This document shows, one piece after another, positions 51,523 to 60,857 of a stretch of 64,000 bases of DNA; position 1 is the first letter of the stretch, and each line of letters opens with the position of its first letter. This DNA is from UKL13-2 sp031414695 (lineage in GTDB: Bacteria > Pseudomonadota > Gammaproteobacteria > Burkholderiales > Usitatibacteraceae). Location of the stretch: NCBI GenBank assembly GCA_031414695.1, contig JANNWG010000064.1, forward strand, positions 1 to 64,000, in the 5' to 3' direction. The notes beneath the pieces were generated by a model. That model saw nothing but the letters and a program-made list of their open reading frames with translations, searched no databases and had not been told where the DNA came from. A program made the translations under genes and the position numbers.

Positions 51523-53958
51523 ATGAAAGCACCCGTCCAGAAAGAGTGGGCGACGATATTAATCATATTGCTGCTACTGATCATATCGGCAGCGCGTTTT
51601 AATTGGTTCATACGAATTGATCAACAAGCTTACGACTTAGCGATGGCAATTTGGTCGCGTCCAGCGATCCCAGAAGTTGTGATCGTAGGTGTTGACGACG
51701 CTAGTCTGCAGCAAATTGGTCGCTGGCCTTGGCGTCGCGCGATACAAGCCAGCATTATCGAAAAAATGAGTGCATCCGGTCCGGCAGCGATTGGTTATGA
51801 CGTCATTTTGACTGAACCCGATAAGGTCGATGCAAAAGCAGATGTGCTACTCGCTAGCGCCATTACTGCCTCAGGCCGTGTGGTGCTGCCGGTGATTCCA
51901 CGTCTAGAAGAGGGCGCTATTTATGGCGAAGTGTTGCCTGTATCACCGATACGTGAGGCAGCAGCATCACTAGCCATGATCAAATCACAAACTGATGTTG
52001 ATGGGGTGATGCGCTCTACGCATCTACGCGGTGGCGCAGGCGAAGCTAAATACCGTTTATTGGGTTGGGAAGCCATGCGCTTTTCGGGGCTATTCCCTAA
52101 CGCGCTGAATTCCCCGAAGCTAATGAATGACGTTTCAATAGCTGATAAGTTGTTGGGCTCGTCGGGCGGATCAGCATGGGTTAGTCAATCGCTATTTCGC
52201 ATTCCCTATGCGGGACCGCCGGGTCACTATCCGGTTATACCTGCCATCAATATCCTGCGCGGGGATGTAGCCGAAAGCGCATTAAAAGGGAAGATTGTTT
52301 TATTTGGCGTGACCGCATCTGGGCTTGGCGATGAATACCCTACGCCAGTTTCGGGTGAAACGCGCGCAATGCCAGGCGTGGAGATACACGCAAATGTGAT
52401 TCAAGCATTAGCAGAGGGTATCAATTTACAAGTACTTGGGCGCCTCGAATCAGCCTTGTTTGCATTTGTGTTGTTGTTCTTGGTGATGGGAGGCTATTTG
52501 CGCTTATCGCCGCGCGGCTCGCTGTTGCTAGTGACATGTACTGGGTTGGTGGTTATCCTGCTTACGTTGATGCTGTTTCGTTGGGCAGCACTGTGGATTT
52601 CGCCTACACTCACACTGATAACACTAGCATTGTCATATCCGTTATGGAGTTGGCGAAAACTTGAGGCGACACAGCGCTATTTTGATCAAGAGTTAATGCG
52701 GCTAGCCAATGAGCCTGATGTCGTGCCATCTGCCACCGCCTATCTAGTGCCAGCGAATCAGGCTGGGCAATCACGACTTTCTGATGTTTTTGCACAACGT
52801 ATTGATTCAATAACAGCCGCCACAGAACGTTTACGCGGCTTAAAGCGTTTCGTCGCGGACAGTATTGAAAGCCTCCCAATTGCCGCTCTCGTTGTGGATT
52901 TTAATGACAAGATTATGTTGTCAAATACCACCGCAGATAGATTATTTCAGCAGAACAGTGTCTCGCCGCCGCCTGCACTTGAAGGGCAGCAACTAGCGCA
53001 AGTGTTAGCGCAGTTAAGACCAAGTGAGGCCATGAAGTGGGATGAAATTTCCGCTGAAGTTCACAAAACATTGCGTGCCGATAGGCAGCGAGACACGGCA
53101 CTCATCATTGAACCGATTACTGTTGAAGCCAAATCTATTTCTTCTTTAAATGAACACGATTGTGTGGTGCAGTTTGCGCCGCTCTATTCACATACTGGCG
53201 TCGCCACAGGCTTGATCGTCACTATTGCAGATATCACACCACTGCGAGAGTCAGAACGCAGGCGCGATGAAGCGCTACGTTTTTTATCGCATGATATGCG
53301 CTCCCCTCAAGCCTCGATCATTACCTTAATCGACATGGCGCGTGAAAACCCAGATAGCATCGCGCGCGAAACGTTGCTTGAACGTATCGGAAAATATTCG
53401 CGTCGTACGCTAAATTTAGCCGATGATTTTTTACGACTTGCCAAAGCCGAGCGTGCCAAGCCTGCTGATTTTCAGCTCTTAGAGCTAACAGAAGTATTGC
53501 AAGATGTTATCGAAGAAGCCGATGCTACCGCTCGTGCTAAATGGATCCGTGTTGTGTCGCATATTGCACCCGATGAAGCGTGGGTAATGGGCGACCGTGA
53601 TTTACTGACGCGCGCGGTGATTAATCTAGTTTCCAATGCGATTAAATACAGCCCTGACGAAACCACAATCAGCATTGCGCTAATAGAAGTAGAGACGCGC
53701 TGGAAAATTACCGTAACCGATGAAGGCATGGGCATCTCGCCTGCCAATATGAATCTCTTGTTCAAACGCTTTCAACGCCTTCACCAAGAAGGCCAGCCAA
53801 AGGCGGATGGCATTGGCTTGGGCCTAGTGTTTGTAAAAACGGTGATTGAACGTATGGGTGGCGACGTTGGCGTGGAAAGTATGATTGCCGAAAAAGACGG
53901 CGATGCGCATGGCACAACGTTCTCAATTTCGCTACTGGCGGTTGACCCAGATGCTTGA
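51523..53958 (+). CDS. CHASE2-domain sensor histidine kinase
   Basis: 811 residues. TM1 about 9-25, then a periplasmic CHASE2 domain (about 30-300; PEVVIVGVDDASLQQIGRWP WRR in two parts, GKIVLFGVTASGLGDEYPTP), three C-terminal helices (about 308-385), a PAS-like region (about 445-580), HisKA with phospho-acceptor His590 in RFLSHDMRSPQAS, and HATPase with N box NLVSNAIKYSP, G1 DEGMGIS, F box KRFQRL and G2 GIGLGLVFVKT. The response regulator lies two genes upstream and is the likely partner. The ATG at 51523 is 63 nt after the FecR gene. Confidence 0.95.
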   Translation: MKAPVQKEWATILIILLLLIISAARFNWFIRIDQQAYDLAMAIWSRPAIPEVVIVGVDDASLQQIGRWPWRRAIQASIIEKMSASGPAAIGYDVILTEPDKVDAKADVLLASAITASGRVVLPVIPRLEEGAIYGEVLPVSPIREAAASLAMIKSQTDVDGVMRSTHLRGGAGEAKYRLLGWEAMRFSGLFPNALNSPKLMNDVSIADKLLGSSGGSAWVSQSLFRIPYAGPPGHYPVIPAINILRGDVAESALKGKIVLFGVTASGLGDEYPTPVSGETRAMPGVEIHANVIQALAEGINLQVLGRLESALFAFVLLFLVMGGYLRLSPRGSLLLVTCTGLVVILLTLMLFRWAALWISPTLTLITLALSYPLWSWRKLEATQRYFDQELMRLANEPDVVPSATAYLVPANQAGQSRLSDVFAQRIDSITAATERLRGLKRFVADSIESLPIAALVVDFNDKIMLSNTTADRLFQQNSVSPPPALEGQQLAQVLAQLRPSEAMKWDEISAEVHKTLRADRQRDTALIIEPITVEAKSISSLNEHDCVVQFAPLYSHTGVATGLIVTIADITPLRESERRRDEALRFLSHDMRSPQASIITLIDMARENPDSIARETLLERIGKYSRRTLNLADDFLRLAKAERAKPADFQLLELTEVLQDVIEEADATARAKWIRVVSHIAPDEAWVMGDRDLLTRAVINLVSNAIKYSPDETTISIALIEVETRWKITVTDEGMGISPANMNLLFKRFQRLHQEGQPKADGIGLGLVFVKTVIERMGGDVGVESMIAEKDGDAHGTTFSISLLAVDPDA

Positions 53959-53984
53959 TACATAACGGTAAAAACGCAGTTTGC

Positions 53985-55025
53985 TTAGCTAACGCGTTCA
54001 AACATCCACACCCCATCTGCGTCTTTGCGGCGTACGATGCGACCATCACGCCATAGGTAGTGTAAGTGCGCGATTGCCTCGCCTATCGCAAACACAAGCT
54101 GGTGGCTGTCGAGTGGACGGCGAAACAATATTGGCAAAATATCAGCAGCAGACTTAGGCGTTGTGAGCGCATCGGCTAATTCGTTGAGGCGTTTTTCATG
54201 ATGGCTTGCGAGCTGATCGAGTCGTTCATGCAGGCCATAGAAAACGCGATCATGCGACGGCAGCAACAGCGTGTTTGCGGGCAGCGGGCGAAATTTATCC
54301 ATGCTGGTTAAAAATAATTTGAGCGGATTGCCTTCCGGCTGATTGCCCCACACGCCTACATTGGTGGTGATGCGTGGCAATACCTGATCACCTGAAATTA
54401 AAATATTGTCATCCGCCGAATATAGGCAAGCATGTTCTGGCGCGTGACCAAATACTGTGATGATGCGCCATGTGCGTTTGCCGATCTTAATTTCGTCATG
54501 CTCCATTAAACGATTAAAGCGCGTTGGTACTGTCGGTACGCCGCGTTTATATGACTTGGTGCGTGCCTGCTGCGCTTCAACAAAATCTGGTCGCGCACGC
54601 GCTAAGCCATGCGCCAAAAATAACGCTGCTGAGTTATCAATATCGAAGCCTGCGATATCGCTCGCAGCTGCATGTGCCGAAAGAAATTCGCCATTGGTCA
54701 TCCATATTGGTGCGCCCGTTTTTTCATGAAGCCACGCCGCACAGCCAACGTGATCAGGATGGTAATGCGTAATAACGATACGGTTTACAGGGCGGGATTG
54801 CATCGTCTCCGCAAAATGCCGAAGCCATAATTCATGCGTAGTGCTGACGCCATACCCAGTGTCCACAATCACCCATTCATCCCCATCTTCGAGTAGCCAT
54901 AAGTTAATATGATCAAGCGCAAACGGCAGTGGCATACGTATCCAATAAATGCCGTCGGCAACCTTTATCGCCTCGCCTGGCGCGGGTGGAATTTCATGTG
55001 GGTAGGTAATGGGCAGTGTGGTCAT
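53985..55025 (-). CDS. MBL-fold metallo-hydrolase
   Basis: 346 residues with the zinc motif THYHPDHVG (His87, His89, Asp91, His92), a further His in VFGHAPEHACLY and SGDQVLPRIT as the Asp ligand; the C-terminal roughly 90 residues form a winged-helix-like extension (RLDQLASHHEKRLNELADAL) as in LACTB2-type or flavin-free members. Enzymes of this group cleave thioesters, RNA or lactones; the substrate is not clear. The gene converges with the CHASE2 kinase gene (26 bp). Confidence 0.9.
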   Translation of the reverse strand: MTTLPITYPHEIPPAPGEAIKVADGIYWIRMPLPFALDHINLWLLEDGDEWVIVDTGYGVSTTHELWLRHFAETMQSRPVNRIVITHYHPDHVGCAAWLHEKTGAPIWMTNGEFLSAHAAASDIAGFDIDNSAALFLAHGLARARPDFVEAQQARTKSYKRGVPTVPTRFNRLMEHDEIKIGKRTWRIITVFGHAPEHACLYSADDNILISGDQVLPRITTNVGVWGNQPEGNPLKLFLTSMDKFRPLPANTLLLPSHDRVFYGLHERLDQLASHHEKRLNELADALTTPKSAADILPILFRRPLDSHQLVFAIGEAIAHLHYLWRDGRIVRRKDADGVWMFERVS

Positions 55026-55056
55026 GGTGATCTGTTGAGGATGCAGTGAAGTGGTG

Positions 55057-55121
55057 AAACTCGTCTATTGACGTGCAGTTTGAAGCATAATGCTTCGAGA
55101 TGCCCGCCAATATTGGTGTTT
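55057..55121. repeat. Family C palindrome, copy 6
   Basis: AAACTCGTCTATTGACGTGC, AGTTTGAAGCATAATGCTTCGAGAT, GCCCGCCAATATTGGTGTTT. The central GAAGCATAATGCTTC is a perfect inverted repeat; the outer arms pair less well. It lies between the divergent MBL and DUF885 genes, in the place where promoters of both should be. Confidence 0.85.
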
Positions 55122-55132
55122 GAGAAATCGTT

Positions 55133-56929
55133 ATGAGAAAGACTAAATTTACTATGCGTTATTTTTTATGTATCAGTGTGTTTATGCTGAGCAATTTCAT
55201 GATGCTAGCATCTGCCGCACCGTCGCAGAATGATCTCGCATTTGAACAATACTCGGCAAAGTTGCTAAATGACATGTGGCGTGAATTTCCCGAGCAGGGC
55301 ATTACAGCGGGCTACTATAAGTACGCAGACAAAATGACTGTGCCGGATGCCAATCGGCGCGCAAAAAATCTAGCGTTTTATAACGCCAAGCTAACCGCAC
55401 TCGCAAAATTTGATTCGAAAACGTTAAGCGCGCCTAATCAAGTTGATTTGCGGTTAATACAAAATAGATTTAAGTCTTACTTATGGCATCAGTCAGTTTT
55501 TAAACATTGGCAATGGCAGCCGTCGCAATATAACGTCGGCAATACCCTTGGCGTGCTCCTCAATACCGAGTATGCGCCGCTTCCCACGCGACTCAGACAA
55601 GTCAGTGCTAGATTAGCCAGTGTGCCTGCTTATTACAACGCTGCCCAAGTCAATATCAGTACACCAACACGTGAACACACGCAGCTCGCGATTTTGCAGA
55701 ATAACGGCACACTCAGTGTACTTAACGCGAAATTGCTCGACATCGTAAATTCATCATCACTAACTGACACTGAAAAAACACAATTCAAATTACGCTATGA
55801 CCTAGCGCGCAACGCCATTACAGGCTATGTAGATTTTTTAACCAAATTATCGACCACACTCGCAAAAGACCCAGACAAAGCGCGTAGTTTTCGTATTGGT
55901 CGCGATTTGTATGCGCAAAAATTTTCCTTCGATATTCAGTCTGGTTTGAGCGTGGACGAATTGCATCAGCGTGCAATTGCTGAGAAAACCGCACTACATG
56001 AGGCGATGGCAACACGTGCTTTGGCGCTATGGCCTAGCGTGATGGGAACGCTTGAAATACCTGCCAATAAGCTAGCCATGATTCGTGCGGTATTAGATGA
56101 ATTGAGCAAACGCCACACTACGCGCGACAAATTTGTCGAGACTATTAACGCGCATATTCCTGCGCTAGAAGCCTTTGTGCGTGAGAAAGATTTAGTCGAT
56201 CAGGATGCGACACGTCCGCTAGTGGTGCGTGAAACACCGCTCTATATGCGCGGCAGCGGGGCGGGTGCATCCATTAGTGCGCCTGGGCCATATGACCCTA
56301 CTGCGAATACTTATTACAACGTCACGCCGCTTGATAGCATGACTGAGGCTGAAGCTGAATCGTATTTGCGTGAATACAATCACTGGATGTTGCAGATATT
56401 AAATATTCACGAAGCGATCCCTGGCCATTACACGCAGCTCATGCACGCCAACAAATCCAAAAGTCGCATTAAAACCATATTTGGCAATGGCTCGATGATT
56501 GAAGGCTGGGCCGTATTTAGCGAGAAAGTGATGCTCGACGCGGGCTACGACAATCAATCGCCTGAGATTTGGTTGATGTGGATGAAGTGGAATTTACGCT
56601 CGGTCGTTAATACCATTTTGGACATCGAAATTCACACCAAAAATATGTCGCGCGATGCCGCGCTCACCATGATGCAAAACGAAGCGTTTCAACAGGAAAC
56701 GGAAGCTACCAATAAGTGGCGGCGTGCGACTTTGTCACAAGTGCAGCTCACCAGCTATTACAACGGCTATGCTGAAATAACCAATTTACGAGATGAAATT
56801 AAGCAACGCGGTATCAGCAATAGCAACGATAAGTTTTCAGTCAAAGCGTTTAATAATCAATTTTTATCCTACGGTAGTGCGCCAGTAAAATTGATTCGTG
56901 AGTTGATGTTGGACGACGTAAAAAAATGA
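55133..56929 (+). CDS. Exported DUF885 (metallopeptidase-like) protein
   Basis: 598 residues with a signal peptide (about 5-30, MRYFLCISVFMLSNFMMLAS ending SAAPS) and the DUF885 core, including NHWMLQILNIHEAIPGHYTQ with HEAIPGH (His426, Glu427), a HExxxGH-like zinc site, and GSMIEGWAVFSEKVMLDAGY, all family marks. DUF885 proteins are thought to be metallopeptidases related to the M3/M32 groups; substrate unknown. The last 4 nt overlap the start of a lipoprotein gene (ATGA). Confidence 0.9.
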   Translation: MRKTKFTMRYFLCISVFMLSNFMMLASAAPSQNDLAFEQYSAKLLNDMWREFPEQGITAGYYKYADKMTVPDANRRAKNLAFYNAKLTALAKFDSKTLSAPNQVDLRLIQNRFKSYLWHQSVFKHWQWQPSQYNVGNTLGVLLNTEYAPLPTRLRQVSARLASVPAYYNAAQVNISTPTREHTQLAILQNNGTLSVLNAKLLDIVNSSSLTDTEKTQFKLRYDLARNAITGYVDFLTKLSTTLAKDPDKARSFRIGRDLYAQKFSFDIQSGLSVDELHQRAIAEKTALHEAMATRALALWPSVMGTLEIPANKLAMIRAVLDELSKRHTTRDKFVETINAHIPALEAFVREKDLVDQDATRPLVVRETPLYMRGSGAGASISAPGPYDPTANTYYNVTPLDSMTEAEAESYLREYNHWMLQILNIHEAIPGHYTQLMHANKSKSRIKTIFGNGSMIEGWAVFSEKVMLDAGYDNQSPEIWLMWMKWNLRSVVNTILDIEIHTKNMSRDAALTMMQNEAFQQETEATNKWRRATLSQVQLTSYYNGYAEITNLRDEIKQRGISNSNDKFSVKAFNNQFLSYGSAPVKLIRELMLDDVKK

Positions 56930-57600
56930 AAAGCTTACGCATATTTTGCGTTTGCTTTTTGCTCGCGAGTTGCACCACGGTTGCCGATGTTAATCAGCCG
57001 GTTGATAAGCGGGATGCGCTCATCGCATTAATCGCAGGCGTATGGCATAACCGCGCGCAATTTGATGCAGCACCTCAAGCATTAAAAATTGCACCATCCG
57101 TGAATGGTGATTGGTTAGATGTGCAGCATGCCTCTTTCGTGAAAGTTGATGCGCCGGCGCTAGGTACGCATGTGTTGTATCTTGAGTGGCGCAATGGTGA
57201 TAAAAATGGTGCCATATCACGCCAGCGTATTTGGTCTTTCCGTGTTGATGAAATGGGCATGGTGCGCATGGATTTTTATGCGTTCGTTGATGGTGCGCCT
57301 TTGGCAGGGAAGGGTGGCGATATGAATGCCTTTCGTTCACTCAATGTCTCGCTGCTGCGCGGCTATGGCGCGCAATGCGGGCTTAAATTTTCACTCACCG
57401 CCACTACATTTGACGGCAATATTAGTGCCGATGAATGCTCGCTAACGGCCGCATCGGGGCGGCGTATGGGCATTGATGCACGCGTCACAATGCAGGCTGA
57501 TGGCATTCTTGAATATCGTGAATCAGGCAAATTAGCAGATGGCCGCTACGCGTTTCGCGTGCCGCCTACAATGCCGTATCGTTTTGTTCGCCAACCTTAA
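56926..57600 (+). CDS. Lipoprotein, possibly CpcT/CpeT-like
   Basis: 224 residues. Lipobox LLASC near residue 16-20 (MKSLRIFCVCFLLASC), so the mature protein is lipid-anchored at Cys20. The body (LIALIAGVWHNRAQFDA, LYLEWRNGDKNGAISRQRIW SFR in two parts, DFYAFVDGAP, CGLKFSLTATTFDGNISADE) has the order of motifs seen in CpeT/CpcT-type proteins, which in non-phototrophs have no known function. The domain call is tentative. It overlaps the DUF885 gene by 4 nt and is probably co-expressed. Confidence 0.75.
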   Translation: MKSLRIFCVCFLLASCTTVADVNQPVDKRDALIALIAGVWHNRAQFDAAPQALKIAPSVNGDWLDVQHASFVKVDAPALGTHVLYLEWRNGDKNGAISRQRIWSFRVDEMGMVRMDFYAFVDGAPLAGKGGDMNAFRSLNVSLLRGYGAQCGLKFSLTATTFDGNISADECSLTAASGRRMGIDARVTMQADGILEYRESGKLADGRYAFRVPPTMPYRFVRQP

Positions 57601-57618
57601 TCAAACACTAGTCCAGTG

Positions 57619-58599
57619 CTAGTCTAGCGTTACACCTGCATCGCGTATGAGCTTTGCCCAGATTGGCGTATCACGTTGCCACTGCTGATAAAACGCTACG
57701 CTTGGCAGATATATCGGCTCAAATCCATAGCTTAAAAGTTTTTCACTGATATCGTTCTGTGCGAGTACGTCGCGAATCGTTTCGCTCAAGCGAGCAACAA
57801 TAGCGGGTGGCATATTCGCGGGACCAACCAGACCCACCCAACCGAGCGTGGTGAAGGCGCTATCTGCGGCACCTTGACTATATAGCGTTGCTACCGTTGG
57901 CAATACACGGCTAGGTGATTTGCCAATGACACCGATTGCATTTAGTGCGCGACTTTGCAAATGTGCGCGCATCGCGCCGATGCTACCTGCGGCTATTTGA
58001 ATCTGTCCGCCGAGTAAATCTTGGATCGTCAAGCTTTCCCCCTTGTAGGCAACATGCTGCATATTCAGCGCGTAAGATTTATTGAGCGCCTCACACAAGA
58101 GATGTCCATGCGAGCCAGCGCCCCATGAGCCAAAATTTAAAGTTGCACCAGACTTTGCGTGTGCAATTAGGGTTGCCAAATTAGTCGCGGGCACGGATTT
58201 ATTGACAGCAATGACCAGTGGACCCACTGCGATTTTGGCGATAAAACTAAAATCGCGTTGTGGTTGATACGGCAATTGACGATATAAGGCAGGATTACTG
58301 ACCAATGCCTCGGCAAAGGTTAAAAATAAGGTGTGTCCATCGGGTATGGCTTTGGAAACATGGTCGGCGGCGAGGATGGCGGCGGCGCTTGGCTTATTCT
58401 CAACAATGACAGGCTGCCCTAATACGGTTGCCGCCTTCGCCGCAATTAACCGTGCCAATACATCTGCCGTGCCGCCAGCTTGAAAGCCCACCACGATGCG
58501 GATAGGGCGATTGGGATATGTAGGTGCGGCAGCGTGCAATGCGTGTGGCATGAGCACAAGGGGTGTTGCCAGAAAATGTCGTCGAGAGATTTTTTTCAT
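57619..58599 (-). CDS. Bug-family tripartite tricarboxylate transporter substrate-binding protein
   Basis: 326 residues. Signal peptide with twin-arginine-like KKISRRHFLATPLVLM (about 1-24), then the Bug start YPNRPIRIVVGFQAGGTADV LARL (in two parts), PDGHTLFL, ALYRQLPYQPQRDFSFIAKI and GWVGLVGPANMPPAIVARLS. Bug proteins bind carboxylates or similar small molecules and are greatly expanded in betaproteobacteria; no TctA/TctB membrane genes lie beside it, so it is an orphan receptor. Ligand unknown. Confidence 0.95.
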   Translation of the reverse strand: MKKISRRHFLATPLVLMPHALHAAAPTYPNRPIRIVVGFQAGGTADVLARLIAAKAATVLGQPVIVENKPSAAAILAADHVSKAIPDGHTLFLTFAEALVSNPALYRQLPYQPQRDFSFIAKIAVGPLVIAVNKSVPATNLATLIAHAKSGATLNFGSWGAGSHGHLLCEALNKSYALNMQHVAYKGESLTIQDLLGGQIQIAAGSIGAMRAHLQSRALNAIGVIGKSPSRVLPTVATLYSQGAADSAFTTLGWVGLVGPANMPPAIVARLSETIRDVLAQNDISEKLLSYGFEPIYLPSVAFYQQWQRDTPIWAKLIRDAGVTLD

Positions 58600-58696
58600 G
58601 TGAATTTTTTGTGCTTAAAGTATTGGCAATATTTAAAAATACGATTTGATGCTAAGTATAGTAAGGACTTATCCTACTAAAAATTATTATTAACCA

Positions 58697-59131
58697 ATGT
58701 TCATTTTTTCTCACCTGACTAATTTAGAACAAGATAGCGCCGCCGCACGTTATTGCAAGATTGAAGTGGTGCAGGTTAAATTTTCAACTGAAGCTGGTAT
58801 GCTTCTGAGTCGTGTCGGGCCAAATCATTACGTTGCAGGAGATGCAATTATTGATGCAGCAGATGGCGAAACTTGGGTTGTTTCACGCCGACGCTTTGAT
58901 GATAAATATTTGCCTGTATCGCCCACTCTTGCAGGGGAAGCAGGGCAATATGCCGCAAAAAAAGTGATCGTACTCGCCAAGCAAATATCAGAGGCATTTA
59001 GTATTTCGCGTGAAGTCGGTGGTGATGTGCTGACCGGTAGTGCTGGCGATTGGTTGATTCAATATGCGCTAGGCGACTTCGGCGTGGTGCTCAATCCGCG
59101 CTTTCAGCGAATTTATCAGCGTGTTGACTGA
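58697..59131 (+). CDS. PGDYG-like protein of unknown function
   Basis: 144 residues, no signal peptide or membrane helix. Motifs DGETWVVSRRRFDDKYLPVS and SAGDWLIQYALGDFGVV resemble the PGDYG family (PGDYG appears here as variant LGDFG). The function of the family is not known. It lies 49 nt before selO on the same strand. ATG at 58697. Confidence 0.65.
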   Translation: MFIFSHLTNLEQDSAAARYCKIEVVQVKFSTEAGMLLSRVGPNHYVAGDAIIDAADGETWVVSRRRFDDKYLPVSPTLAGEAGQYAAKKVIVLAKQISEAFSISREVGGDVLTGSAGDWLIQYALGDFGVVLNPRFQRIYQRVD

Positions 59132-59180
59132 TTCACTACGGCATTAAAATAATACTCAAATTAATATTCCTAAATCGCCC

Positions 59181-60767
59181 ATGCCACTTCTATTCGACAA
59201 CACCTTCATGCGCGCTCTATCTGGCGACGCAGAGACTAAAAATTTTACGCGCCAAGTCAAAGGCATTGCTTACTCACGGGTCATGCCAACGCCCGTTGCC
59301 GCGCCGACAATGTTGACCTACTCGCCTGAAATGGCGTCAGCTCTTGGTTTAACAGCCGACGACATGGCATCCGCCAACATCATCATCGCCCTAGCAGGCA
59401 ATAGTTTGTTGCCAGGCAGTGAGCCGTATGCAACCGTTTATGGGGGGCACCAATTCGGCAATTGGGCGGGGCAGCTTGGCGATGGTCGCGCGATTTATTT
59501 GGGTGAAGTTGTGGCGAACAAAGTACGTTGGGAGCTACAGCTAAAAGGTGCGGGGCCGACACCATATTCTCGTCGCGCAGATGGTCGTGCCGTACTACGT
59601 TCTTCTATTCGTGAATTTTTATGCAGTGAAGCGATGCATCATTTAGGTGTGCCGACTACGCGGGCATTGAGTTTGGTGCTTACAGGTGACATGGTAGTCC
59701 GCGATATGTTCTATGACGGCAATGCCGCGCCGGAGCCAGGGGCGATAGTATGCCGTGTCGCGCCTTCATTCACGCGCTTTGGGCATTTTGAAATTCATGC
59801 GGCACGTAATGATGTGAAACTATTACGACAAATGATTGATTTCACTATTGATCGTGATTTTACGGATGTTAATTTTCCCGATGAGCCGATACAAAAAATC
59901 GGCGCATGGTTTGCATTGGTTGCTGAGCGCACGGCGGTCATGGTCGCGCACTGGATGCGGGTGGGCTTTGTGCACGGCGTGATGAATACCGACAACATGT
60001 CGATACTTGGTTTGACGATTGATTACGGCCCCTACGGTTGGATTGATAATTTCGATTTCGGTTGGACACCCAACACCACAGACGCAGGCGGAAAGCGTTA
60101 TGCTTTCGGACGTCAGCCTGAAATCGCGCGCTGGAATTTAGAGCGGCTCGCGAGCGCGATTGTGATGGTGACGGACGAAAACTCACCTGAAAGTGAAAAG
60201 TTAACGGCGTTAATCACAGACGGTATGACAAGGTTTGATCAAGTGTATGAAGACGAAACTAAGAAAAATTTTGCCGCTAAATTTGGTTTTAACACTTGGC
60301 AAGAAAGTGACGCCGATATCGTCAACACTATTTTTAAGTTGATGACGATCTCTGAGATCGACATGACGATTTTTTTTCGCCAGCTGGCAAAAGTGACGGA
60401 TGACAGTGAAACGAATCGCAAGCTGATGCACGAGACTTTTTATCGCGATGATTTGCGTGCAATACATCAAGCAGCGCTTGATGATTGGCTGAATATTTAT
60501 ATTGCGCGTACCAAGCAGGATGGCGTTGATGCCGTTACGCGTACAAAGGGTATGAACAGCGTGAATCCCATTTATGTACTCAGAAATTACTTGGCACAAG
60601 AGGCCATTGAGCTCGCAAGTAGCGGCGATGCATCTATGATTCATACCTTGCTTGAAGTATTACGTCATCCGTATGATGAAGTGGTGGGTCAAGAAAAATT
60701 CGCCGCCAAACGCCCTGACTGGGCGCGACAAAAGGCGGGCTGCTCGATGTTGTCGTGTAGTTCGTAG
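59181..60767 (+). CDS. selO: SelO (YdiU) pseudokinase-fold protein adenylyltransferase
   Basis: 528 residues. SelO proteins transfer AMP from ATP to Ser/Thr/Tyr of targets and help in redox stress responses. Motifs: YATVYGGHQFGNWAGQLGDG, ELQLKGAGPTPYSRRADGRA, VLRSSIREFLCSEAMHHLGV PTTRAL (in two parts), VCRVAPSFTRFGHFE, GFVHGVMNTDNMSILGLTID YGPYG and FDFGWTPN. The C-terminus ends CSMLSCSS; the Cys third from the end takes the place of the selenocysteine found in animal SelO. ATG at 59181. A family C palindrome serves as its terminator. Confidence 0.96.
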   Translation: MPLLFDNTFMRALSGDAETKNFTRQVKGIAYSRVMPTPVAAPTMLTYSPEMASALGLTADDMASANIIIALAGNSLLPGSEPYATVYGGHQFGNWAGQLGDGRAIYLGEVVANKVRWELQLKGAGPTPYSRRADGRAVLRSSIREFLCSEAMHHLGVPTTRALSLVLTGDMVVRDMFYDGNAAPEPGAIVCRVAPSFTRFGHFEIHAARNDVKLLRQMIDFTIDRDFTDVNFPDEPIQKIGAWFALVAERTAVMVAHWMRVGFVHGVMNTDNMSILGLTIDYGPYGWIDNFDFGWTPNTTDAGGKRYAFGRQPEIARWNLERLASAIVMVTDENSPESEKLTALITDGMTRFDQVYEDETKKNFAAKFGFNTWQESDADIVNTIFKLMTISEIDMTIFFRQLAKVTDDSETNRKLMHETFYRDDLRAIHQAALDDWLNIYIARTKQDGVDAVTRTKGMNSVNPIYVLRNYLAQEAIELASSGDASMIHTLLEVLRHPYDEVVGQEKFAAKRPDWARQKAGCSMLSCSS

Positions 60768-60784
60768 CTGAATATTTAAAAATT

Positions 60785-60811
60785 AAACTCGCCTATTGGC
60801 GAGTTTTTTCA
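60785..60811 (+). terminator. Intrinsic terminator of selO (left half of family C copy 7)
   Basis: A 9-bp stem AAACTCGCC / GGCGAGTTT with a 4-nt loop and a run of six T on the plus strand, 18 nt after the selO stop codon. Confidence 0.8.
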
Positions 60812-60850
60812 GTCATATATGCTTGAAAATGCCCGCCAGTAGGCGAGTTT
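60785..60850. repeat. Family C palindrome, copy 7, acting as terminator of selO
   Basis: AAACTCGCCTATTGGCGAGT followed by TTTTT, then CAGTCATATATGCTTGAAAATGCCC and GCCAGTAGGCGAGTTT. In this copy the left half is itself a hairpin, AAACTCGCC/GGCGAGTTT with loop TATT and a T-run (60785-60811), the shape of an intrinsic terminator; the right half pairs with the outer arm. It lies between the convergent selO and metY genes. Confidence 0.85.
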
Positions 60851-60857
60851 GACTAAT

